From Candidatus Melainabacteria bacterium (GTDB lineage: Bacteria > Cyanobacteriota > Vampirovibrionia > Obscuribacterales > Obscuribacteraceae), in the NCBI GenBank assembly GCA_003963305.1, contig RXJR01000004.1:308562-372561 (forward strand): a DNA stretch of 64,000 nucleotides. The letters run 5' to 3'. The notes under the pieces are model-generated. The model ran no database searches. It had not been told where the DNA came from and saw nothing but the letters and a program-made list of their open reading frames with translations. Both the position numbers and the translations under genes were made by a program. Shown piece after piece: positions 25,862 through 33,125 of the stretch (positions are counted from its first letter, which is position 1; each line of letters starts with the position of its first letter).

Positions 25862-26791
25862 CTACGATTTATTAGTAGGTTTTATATCTGTCGGCGTTTT
25901 GTCCGCTGGCATTTTGTCGACTTGCGCTTTGTCTGCTTGCGCTCTGCCTGCTTGCGCTTTGTCCGCTTGCGGTTTGTCCGCTTGCGCTTTGTCCGCTTGC
26001 ACTTTGTCCGCTTGCGCTTTGTCTGACTGCGCTTTGTCTGCTTGTGTTTTTTCTGCTTGCATTCTTTCTGCAGGCATTTTCGCTGCTTTCGTTTTGTCTG
26101 ATTGCGTTTGGACTGAAGGCACCTTAGCTGCCTGTGTTTTAACAGCTTTTGTCTTCAGGTTTTTCTTGACGACTGAAGACTTTGGCTTGATGCGCTCGTC
26201 CAAACGTGTCATAGCGTTTTGATAAGCAACGATTTGAGTGCGCGCATCGTTGAGTTCCGTTGCTGCCGAGACGGCATCCTTCTGTGCGCTCTCCAACTCA
26301 CGTCTACTGATCACGCCCTCTGAAAATAACTGCTCGAATTGAGTGGCCTTTTCCTTCAATTCCTTGCTGCGCTGCTCTTTGTCTGCGAGCAACTTCTTCG
26401 CACTGGCAAGTTGTGAGGCAATATCTTTGCGACGCCCGGCTAAAATCGCCGGATTTGCGTAATCAGGTACTCCGAAGCCCGGAAAAATCCCATCAGCAAA
26501 GACGGTCGGAGTGTCTGGCGGCGGGGGCGGCACAAGCCCAGGACCTGGGTGTGCACTATGTTTAACCGTCTTCTGAGCTTTAGCCGTGGCCGCAGTGTCT
26601 GTCTTCACTTTCGCCGGCTCCGACTTTGATGGGGCAGCATCCTTAGTTGCGGCTTTCGAAGACAGCCCGACAGCGAGCGATTTGGGGGCACTTGAAGCCC
26701 CTACTTTAGCCGGTTGTGGCTGAGCCTGCACTGCCGTTCCAACTTGCAGAGCGGTCGCCAGAAATAGAAAGTTGCGGATGAGTCTTAACAT
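25862..26791 (-). CDS. Exported coiled-coil protein with QADKA pentapeptide repeats
   Basis: A 309-residue protein with a signal peptide (residues 1-23: RNFLFLATALQVGTAVQA), a Pro/Ala/Lys linker (25-105) and a coiled-coil segment (about 125-205: RRKDIASQLASAKKLLADKEQRSKELKEKATQFEQ and following). A highly repetitive Lys/Ala/Gln tail (about 235-309) is built of QADKA-like pentapeptides, and is strongly charged and probably helical or disordered. Such tails can bind cell-wall polymers or form elongated spacers (inference). It is divergent from ymdB with a 48-base gap. No family recognised. Confidence 0.8.
   Translation of the reverse strand: MLRLIRNFLFLATALQVGTAVQAQPQPAKVGASSAPKSLAVGLSSKAATKDAAPSKSEPAKVKTDTAATAKAQKTVKHSAHPGPGLVPPPPPDTPTVFADGIFPGFGVPDYANPAILAGRRKDIASQLASAKKLLADKEQRSKELKEKATQFEQLFSEGVISRRELESAQKDAVSAATELNDARTQIVAYQNAMTRLDERIKPKSSVVKKNLKTKAVKTQAAKVPSVQTQSDKTKAAKMPAERMQAEKTQADKAQSDKAQADKVQADKAQADKPQADKAQAGRAQADKAQVDKMPADKTPTDIKPTNKS
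25891..26100 (-). repeat. 15-bp repeats encoding the QADKA tail
   Basis: About fourteen consecutive 15-base units, most ending in GCTTTGTC(T/C)G (plus-strand reading), encode pentapeptides with small substitutions. The central units are near-identical, so recent unit-number change is likely. Confidence 0.85.
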
Positions 26792-26839
26792 GGCACGCGC
26801 AAAGTAGTTCTGAATTGCATTGTAAGGTATTCTCTAGCG

Positions 26840-27691
26840 ATGGATCTTCAAAATAACATCAGAGTCTTATTCCTGGGCGACGTCATAGGCAAACCAGGTC
26901 GCCGGGTGATCAAGCAATTTCTGAGCGCTCATGCGCCTCAAGCCGATTTGATCGTGGCCAATGCGGAAAACGCAGCCCATGGGTTCGGCACGACCGAAAG
27001 CAACCTGCAAGAGCTGCGGGATGCTGGCGTGCAGGCTTTCACGGGCGGGAATCATACATTCGATCGCAAGGAAATATTTGAATTCATAGATCAGCAACAA
27101 AACGTAATTCGACCAGCTAACTATCCAGAAGGAACTCCCGGACTTGGTTCTTGCGTGGTCGAGACAGCAAACGGCGTCAAGGTCGGGCTTATAAACGTAC
27201 TGGGCCGCGTCTTCATGGAACCGCTCGAATCGCCATTTCTGGTCGCTGAAAAGCTGGTTGATAAATTGTCAGCTGAGACAAACATCATCATCGTCGACAT
27301 ACATGCTGAAGCAACAGCGGAAAAAATCGCACTGGCCCTCTATCTTGACGGAAGAGTCTCGGCAGTCGTAGGCACACACACTCATGTGCAAACAGCTGAT
27401 GAGAGAATTCTTCCGAAAGGAACTGCTTTTCTCACTGATGCCGGTTGCTGTGGCCCCGCCAACGGTGTCATCGGCATGGATCAGGCAGCAGTTTTTCGAC
27501 GCATGGTTAAACAACTACCAAGCCGGTTTGAAGTAGCCGAAGGTCCCGCCATGGTCAATGGTGTGATATTCGAAATCGACCGGTCCTCTGGGAAGGCGAC
27601 CGGCGTTCAGAGAGTTCAATTCAAAGAAATTTGCGACAGCAGCACCACTGAACCAGAGTCCAGAACCTCTAAAGTTTCTGAAAAGGTATGA
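26840..27691 (+). CDS. ymdB: YmdB-type metallophosphoesterase (TIGR00282 family)
   Basis: A 283-residue protein of the TIGR00282/YmdB family. Metal-binding motifs are visible in order: FLGDVIGKPGR (about 11-21), NAENAAHGFG (about 41-50), GGNHTFDRKE (about 70-79), DIHAEATAEK (about 153-162) and GTHTHVQTADERILP (about 178-192). Family members hydrolyse 2',3'-cyclic nucleotides, and in Bacillus YmdB affects biofilm and RNA metabolism. The last 20 residues are an unconserved tail. Its stop overlaps the start of the PHP gene by 4 bases, so the two are translationally coupled. Confidence 0.93.
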   Translation: MDLQNNIRVLFLGDVIGKPGRRVIKQFLSAHAPQADLIVANAENAAHGFGTTESNLQELRDAGVQAFTGGNHTFDRKEIFEFIDQQQNVIRPANYPEGTPGLGSCVVETANGVKVGLINVLGRVFMEPLESPFLVAEKLVDKLSAETNIIIVDIHAEATAEKIALALYLDGRVSAVVGTHTHVQTADERILPKGTAFLTDAGCCGPANGVIGMDQAAVFRRMVKQLPSRFEVAEGPAMVNGVIFEIDRSSGKATGVQRVQFKEICDSSTTEPESRTSKVSEKV

Positions 27692-28536
27692 GCGTAGATC
27701 TGCATCTACATACGCATCATTCAGACGGCACCTGGTCGCCTGCCGAACTAGTTAAACACGCAATTTCGATACAGCTCAAACACATTGCTATAACCGACCA
27801 TGATTCTATTCTCGGAATAGAAGAGGCGCAGGATGCCGCGAGTGGCCAACTGGAAATAATTCCCGGTATCGAGATCAATACAATTTTCACGCATGCTTCA
27901 GGTAGAAGAGAAGACATTCACGTACTCGGCTACTTTATCGATCCAACTGATACCACCTTGCAAAAGGTGCTGGCACGACAACAACAAGCCCGAAAAGAAC
28001 ACGTGTACGACTCGATCAAAGCGATTGCAGCGCTCGGTATCGATATCACCCCAGACTCAGTGCAGAAACACGCCGGCATCGGGTCTATCGGGCGCGCTCA
28101 TATCACGATGGCCATAGTCGAGGCGGGCGGCGCAGCCGATGTCAACGAAGCCTGGGAAAAATTCATGACGCGCAAATCGCCACATTACGTTCCGAGAAAC
28201 AGCGTTTCACCGGCAGATGCCGTTCGCGCCATTAATGCCGCCGGTGGTATCGCATCGATTGCTCATCCGGGCGGCGCTAAGCACATTGACGCTCTCATCC
28301 TGCAGTTGCGAGAAGAGGCAGGTTTGGCTGCAATTGAAGCATATCATCGAGTGCATTCAAACGATCTGACAAATCACTTCATTGAACTGGCGCAGAAAAA
28401 TAACATGCTCATCACAGGTGGATCAGATTGCCACGGACCGTTCGAAGACTATGCACCAACAGTAGGGTCAGTACCGCTGCCGCTAGAAAATCTACGCAAG
28501 CTGAGAGAATGCCATGCCAACCAGGCTCTTAGATGA
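27688..28536 (+). CDS. PHP-domain phosphoesterase (TrpH/YciV-like)
   Basis: A 282-residue PHP protein. DLHLHTHHSDGTWSP (4-18) opens with the His-X-His metal site, ITDHDS (about 35-40) gives the next ligands, PGIEIN holds the Glu and GGSDCHGPF (about 252-260) the C-terminal Asp/His pair. This arrangement matches the TrpH/YciV group, reported as 3',5'-nucleotide bisphosphate phosphatase and 5'-3' exonuclease on short RNA. Start ATG overlaps the ymdB stop, so a joint role in RNA or nucleotide degradation is a fair inference. The 3' end overlaps the convergent gene at 28529 by 8 bases. Confidence 0.92.
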   Translation: MSVDLHLHTHHSDGTWSPAELVKHAISIQLKHIAITDHDSILGIEEAQDAASGQLEIIPGIEINTIFTHASGRREDIHVLGYFIDPTDTTLQKVLARQQQARKEHVYDSIKAIAALGIDITPDSVQKHAGIGSIGRAHITMAIVEAGGAADVNEAWEKFMTRKSPHYVPRNSVSPADAVRAINAAGGIASIAHPGGAKHIDALILQLREEAGLAAIEAYHRVHSNDLTNHFIELAQKNNMLITGGSDCHGPFEDYAPTVGSVPLPLENLRKLRECHANQALR

Positions 28537-29026
28537 CTTTGTCCAGCTGCCCTTTGATGACTGAGATTTCAACTTCGCCAATCTGGCTCCAGACAGCTTT
28601 TCCAGACTTATCCAGAATCACTTCGAAAGGTATGTAGCCGGTTTTGCCAGGCGGGCTGTAATAAGTTCTGATCAGCTTTTTGGCATCTTCGTTAGCGGGG
28701 TGATCGACATCAATAACGATAAATTTCACCTGCCCCTTGGGAATCTTATGATAGATGTCCACCAGTCTTTTGGCCTGACGATTAGTATTCAAATCACAGG
28801 CAGCACCAAAGAAGATCAGTGTGGGCAGGTTCGGATCGATAGAAGCGTTATCTATATCCGTTGCAACGATAGGGAATCCGGCATCGATGTCCTGGGTGAA
28901 AGAAATTCCGGGACGAAGCTTGAGATCCTCAGCGGCAAATATTTTGCTGCCACTCACCACCAGTGCTACCACTGCCGCACTGACTGCCAGACAACTTTTT
29001 GAATAACTACCGCTGCTTGATTTCAT
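28529..29026 (-). CDS. Exported thioredoxin-like protein lacking the CxxC pair
   Basis: A protein of 165 residues from the ATG at 29026 (AAGAG 5 bases upstream); a GTG at 29041 would add five residues. A signal peptide (residues 10-32, SCLAVSAAVVALVVSGSKIFA) precedes a thioredoxin-type fold: PTLIFFGAACDLNTNRQAKRLVDIY, QVKFIVIDVDHPANEDAKKLIRTYY and GYIPFEVILDKSGKAVWSQIGEV. At the active-site position it has AACDLN, with only one Cys, so classic disulfide exchange is unlikely. The conserved Pro loop (GYIPFEV) is retained. Redox-inactive chaperone or periplasmic binding role is possible. Convergent with the PHP gene. Confidence 0.78.
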   Translation of the reverse strand: MKSSSGSYSKSCLAVSAAVVALVVSGSKIFAAEDLKLRPGISFTQDIDAGFPIVATDIDNASIDPNLPTLIFFGAACDLNTNRQAKRLVDIYHKIPKGQVKFIVIDVDHPANEDAKKLIRTYYSPPGKTGYIPFEVILDKSGKAVWSQIGEVEISVIKGQLDKVI

Positions 29027-29169
29027 AGTGCTCTTATCCACAAGACGAAAGGGTCTCTTCAGGTCTCCACCAGATGAATGCCGCCAGTCAGCGACTCCGA
29101 CCCCGGCATTTTCGCCTGATCAAGGAGACAATGTCCAGACTCAGATGTTCCCCAAAAGTAAATGCTAGC

Positions 29170-29553
29170 TTAATTGCCGACCGAACGACGATTGAAATCG
29201 CTTGCTTTCAGGTTATGGACAAATCTAGACCATTTCTGGGAATCATAACTGAGACAATACTCGTAAAGACTGCGCAGCAATCTCTTTCCAGATGCAGACT
29301 TCCCCGTGAATTTGTAAGCAGAAAAATCCTTCTGTCCGCTTACAACGTCTTTTAGTTTTTGCTCCACTTGATCTCTTCCAGTTCTCAACATTGCCATTTC
29401 GCAGTGAACGACGCGATCGACATTGTTCCGCGGCGGTGAACTCAATTTCTCAATCAACCATTGAGCCAGGACTTCCGTAGACGGAGTTCTGGGGTCAGCG
29501 GCTTTGAGATATTCGGCGAATGCTTCGAGAATCAAGTTGGACCATCCAGTCAA
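29170..29553 (-). CDS. Small protein of unknown function
   Basis: A 127-residue frame beginning at TTG 29553 with a poor ribosome site. It contains SNLILEAFAEYLKAADPRTPS, a hydrophilic helical middle and RLLRSLYEYCLSYDSQKWSRFVHNL near the end. Composition is protein-like with no signal peptide or membrane helix. I recognise no domain. A slightly different start is possible. Confidence 0.5.
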   Translation of the reverse strand: MTGWSNLILEAFAEYLKAADPRTPSTEVLAQWLIEKLSSPPRNNVDRVVHCEMAMLRTGRDQVEQKLKDVVSGQKDFSAYKFTGKSASGKRLLRSLYEYCLSYDSQKWSRFVHNLKASDFNRRSVGN

Positions 29554-30065
29554 GAGTTCTTTGTTTCAAACAGATCAGTTTTAAGCGAGCTGTCCGAGCC
29601 GATGTAAACCAGGTCTTTCTCTTGCGACTATAGCACAGGTAAACAAGAGGTCAAACGACTAATTTGCAACAGGCGCCAAGTTCCTGCCGATTTTGACCGA
29701 CAGTTGTGTAGCCCGAAGGTCCGCTGTTATCAGCAGCTTGTTACGATACAAATTAAAGTTTTGAAAGTGAATATGCATATAGGTCATTAGCGCTATAATA
29801 AAGACACTTGAGGGCGTTCTAGCTCAAGATTCTTTTTCAAAACCGTATCTTGTTTCGCTGATCTCCGGAAGACCTGCCGATTGGGTCCTACCCGAGATGA
29901 ACACTCAAAGACTTTCATCGGCTGCGGCTTTCCGACTCGCTGATTTGCTGGCGAACGTAAGTCATCAACCACTTTCGTGTCGTCATATGTTCTGAAAGCC
30001 GGTAGGTGAAACCTATAAGCATTTTCTCTTGTGTACTTTTCGGAGTCGGGACAATAGTTAAATCG
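29554..30065. other. Intergenic region and probable long leader of the radical SAM gene
   Basis: A TATAAT box at 29794-29799 is the best promoter candidate; no matching -35 is found at normal spacing. From it the transcript would have a leader of about 200 to 260 bases. A 32-codon frame (29897-29995) has no ribosome site. An in-frame GTG at 30006 is an alternative start for the downstream gene. Confidence 0.4.
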
Positions 30066-32972
30066 ATGGTGGGTCGACAGGATCCACAAGTCAAGACAAC
30101 ATCAACAGCGAAAGTCAACGACTCGGAATTTTCCAGCCTTCTGACTGAAGAGTTGCTCGAACAAGTGAACCGACCCGGTCAGTATCTTGGAAACGAGTGG
30201 GGCGCGGCGCGCAAAGATTTCGAACAGGCAACGGTCAGACTGGCGTTGTCTTTTCCAGACCTTTACGAACTGGGAATGTCCAATTTCGGGTTGAAAATTC
30301 TCTACCAGATTGTCAATGCCACCGAAGGTCTGCTGGTTGATCGCAGTTATGCGCCAGGCTCAGACCTGGAGAAAATTTTACGCGACAGAAAAATACCGTT
30401 GTGGGGTTGGGAATCGCGACGACCGCTGAGAGATTTCGAGCTGGTCGGCTTTTCGCTGCAGTACGAGCTTTGCTACACGAACGTCTTGAATATGTTGGAT
30501 CTCGCCCAGGTGCCAGTCCTGGCTGCAGATCGCACCGACATTTTCCCGCTTATCTTCGGCGGCGGACCCTCAGCGGTAAATCCGGAGCCAATGGCGCTAT
30601 TCATGGACTTCTTCATCATTGGTGACGGCGAAGCCGCGATACCAAATACGATGAAAATTGTACGAGAGTTCAAAGAACGTTATCCCGATGCTCAAGGTGC
30701 ATGCTATCGCCAGAGGCTGCTGTCCGAGCTGGCTACCCGTGTGGAAGGTCTCTACGTTCCGTCTCTTTATCAATACAACAACGACGGCAAAGCACCCAAG
30801 CCAGTCGATCTGAAAACATTACAACCGAGTCAAAACTGCAGCGTCGATCACGAACACTGTTCCACTGCAGATATTGCCACGCCGCTGCCAGAGCGCATTC
30901 TGCGCCAGACAATCCCACTATCGAACGACAATCAGCCGACAGCATCGCTCGTCCCATACCTGTCACTCGTGCACGACCGAGAAGTGCTGGAAGTGCGCAG
31001 AGGTTGCGACCGTGGCTGCCGTTTCTGCCAGCCTGGTTACACCTTTCTTCCAGTCAGAGAGAGATCGACTGAAGACTTGCTGAAGCTCTCCAGTCAGGCA
31101 CTGGCCAACAGCGGTCACCAGGAATATTCAATGTTGTCGCTTTGCGTGAGCGACTACACCAGTCTGCACGAGTCGGTGCGGGCCCTCAATCAAGAGCACG
31201 CAGCCAAACGATCCTCGCTGTCATTTCCAAGTCAGCGAGCCGATCGCATGAATCTCGAACTGGCCGAAGAGCTGAAAGCGGTGCGTAAAAGTGGTATCAC
31301 CCTTGCGCCTGAAGCAGGTTCAGAGCGGCTCAGAGCGATCATAAACAAAGGGCTGTCGCATCAACAAATCATCTCTGCAATAGAAGCCGCTTATCAGTCG
31401 GGCTGGACTTCTGTGAAACTGTACTTCATGTGCGGACTGCCTCTCGAAGAAGACTCCGATCTGGCCGGCATCGTAGATATTCTCAAAGAAGCAACTATGC
31501 ACTGTCGCGCCATCAAAAAGACAGATCCCGTAAAATACAAAAAAGATATCGACTTCACCTGCACGATTTCAAACTTCGTGCCCAAGCCGTTTACTCCGTT
31601 TCAGTGGTTCGGTCAAGTGACACCGGAAGAGACAGAGCGCCGGCACAAAGTGTTGCGGCAGAAACTCAGGGAATCAGGGCTGAGAAATGTGCAGCTCAAT
31701 TTAACCGACACCACAATAAGCTTGCTCGAGTCCGTAATCTCTCGCGGCGATCGAAACGTCAGCAAGATGATTTACGAAGCATGGAAAGACGGCGCCGTTT
31801 TCGATGCCTGGGACGAACATTTCAAACCGCAGATCTGGCACAATGTCGCCGCCCGCATGAACACTACATTGATTGATATGGCCTGTACCGACAGACCGGT
31901 TGGCTCCGAACAGCCATGGGAAGCAATCCACATCGGGCTGAACAACTGGTGGCTCGTAAAGGAATGGGAAAAAGCCGTAGCGGCAGTCGAAACCGCTCCG
32001 TGCACCGAGAACCTTTGCCATGCTTGCGGCGTCTGCACCGAACTCGATACCACGCATCAGCTCTCTGCACCTAAACCGGAAGTGATGAAGAAAAATCCTT
32101 TCGTCAAAGAGCTGGCAGTAAAAGTCGAAGAATCAAACGGTGACAGTCATCCGTCGCTGTTCTTCACAAAACCACCGGAGGCACCGGTCAACGAAGCACT
32201 ACAGAGAATTAGATTCAAATTCACCAAGAAAGGTGATTTGCGATTTATTTCTCACCTCGATTTGCAGCATCTTCTCGCCCGCGCATCGCGTCGGGCAGTT
32301 TTGAATGTTGCCTATACAAAGGGATTCAATCCTGCTCCTCGACTGAATCTTGCAGCACCACTGGCGCTGTTCCAGGAATCAGAATGTGAAGTGGGCGAAG
32401 TAGATCTCTCAGTTGTCGTCTCAACCGACGACTTCATCAAGCGCTTCAATGCGCAGTTACCTCCTGAAATACAGATGCTCGAAGCCAGAGAAATTCCGGT
32501 TTCGAACATGGCCCTGGCTTCCATTCTCAGCTCTGCCACATACAGAGTTCGCCTGGTTCGATTTGCGGATGCCAACGCAGAACGAACTGAGCTGGAGGCA
32601 TATCGAGCCGCTTTGAACGAACTGATTCAGAGTCTGCTCGCCAAAGAAGAAGTCTTCTTACAGTCTCCTGATGCCGATCAAGCGGGTGGTTCATCCTCCC
32701 AAAAGCTCGCGCAGAAAGGATCAACTGAAAATGCAGCGCCCAACGTTGCAAAAAGAAAAAACATTCGCCCAGGAATCCTTTCCATCGAGCTGGTTGATCC
32801 CTCAACTGGCACTCTCGAACTGGAACTTGCTCACGGACCAGCAATGCATGTGAAGCCGGACCATGTTTTGAAGTGCTTGCAACCAGACGATAAGCCTTTC
32901 CCCGAAGCTGTCTGGCGGATTACCCGCACCCAGTTGAAGGGACGGGGCGAAACTCCTTTGTTCAACACCTAA
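30066..32972 (+). CDS. Radical SAM protein (TIGR03960-type) fused to DUF2344 domain
   Basis: A 968-residue protein from ATG 30066 (GTG 30006 would add 20). The N-terminal B12-binding-like part has RPGQYLGNEWGA and ELVGFSLQYELCYTNVLNMLDLA. The radical SAM core has the 4Fe-4S motif C314, C318, C321 (RGCDRGCRFCQPG), then SFPSQRADRM, LAPEAGSERLR and KLYFMCGLPLEED. A Cys cluster follows (CTENLCHACGVC), a second possible metal site. The last 280 residues match DUF2344 (RIRFKFTKKGDLRFISHLDL, ASRRAVLNVAYTKGFNPAPRL). In many bacteria these are two genes next to RNase G; here they are one, followed by an RNase E/G. Substrate unknown, probably RNA-linked (inference). Confidence 0.93.
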   Translation: MVGRQDPQVKTTSTAKVNDSEFSSLLTEELLEQVNRPGQYLGNEWGAARKDFEQATVRLALSFPDLYELGMSNFGLKILYQIVNATEGLLVDRSYAPGSDLEKILRDRKIPLWGWESRRPLRDFELVGFSLQYELCYTNVLNMLDLAQVPVLAADRTDIFPLIFGGGPSAVNPEPMALFMDFFIIGDGEAAIPNTMKIVREFKERYPDAQGACYRQRLLSELATRVEGLYVPSLYQYNNDGKAPKPVDLKTLQPSQNCSVDHEHCSTADIATPLPERILRQTIPLSNDNQPTASLVPYLSLVHDREVLEVRRGCDRGCRFCQPGYTFLPVRERSTEDLLKLSSQALANSGHQEYSMLSLCVSDYTSLHESVRALNQEHAAKRSSLSFPSQRADRMNLELAEELKAVRKSGITLAPEAGSERLRAIINKGLSHQQIISAIEAAYQSGWTSVKLYFMCGLPLEEDSDLAGIVDILKEATMHCRAIKKTDPVKYKKDIDFTCTISNFVPKPFTPFQWFGQVTPEETERRHKVLRQKLRESGLRNVQLNLTDTTISLLESVISRGDRNVSKMIYEAWKDGAVFDAWDEHFKPQIWHNVAARMNTTLIDMACTDRPVGSEQPWEAIHIGLNNWWLVKEWEKAVAAVETAPCTENLCHACGVCTELDTTHQLSAPKPEVMKKNPFVKELAVKVEESNGDSHPSLFFTKPPEAPVNEALQRIRFKFTKKGDLRFISHLDLQHLLARASRRAVLNVAYTKGFNPAPRLNLAAPLALFQESECEVGEVDLSVVVSTDDFIKRFNAQLPPEIQMLEAREIPVSNMALASILSSATYRVRLVRFADANAERTELEAYRAALNELIQSLLAKEEVFLQSPDADQAGGSSSQKLAQKGSTENAAPNVAKRKNIRPGILSIELVDPSTGTLELELAHGPAMHVKPDHVLKCLQPDDKPFPEAVWRITRTQLKGRGETPLFNT

Positions 32973-33021
32973 ATCCCATGTTCAATCAGATTCAATCAAA
33001 ACCCAACACTTTTCCAAACAC

Positions 33022-33055
33022 CGGGCTAGCAAATGCAATCGAGCATTCAAGCCCG
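33022..33055 (+). promoter_or_regulatory. Two-part hairpin in the RNase E/G leader
   Basis: CGGGCT (33022-33027) pairs with AGCCCG (33050-33055), enclosing an inner AATGC/GCATT stem around AATCGA. It ends 70 bases before the start codon. RNase E in other bacteria autoregulates through its 5' leader, so this is a candidate site for that. Confidence 0.45.
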
Positions 33056-33125
33056 ACTCGACTGATTTGCGCTCCGAATACGGTGCGTACTCAATTCAAT
33101 TTTTCAAACCAATAAGAGGAACCTT

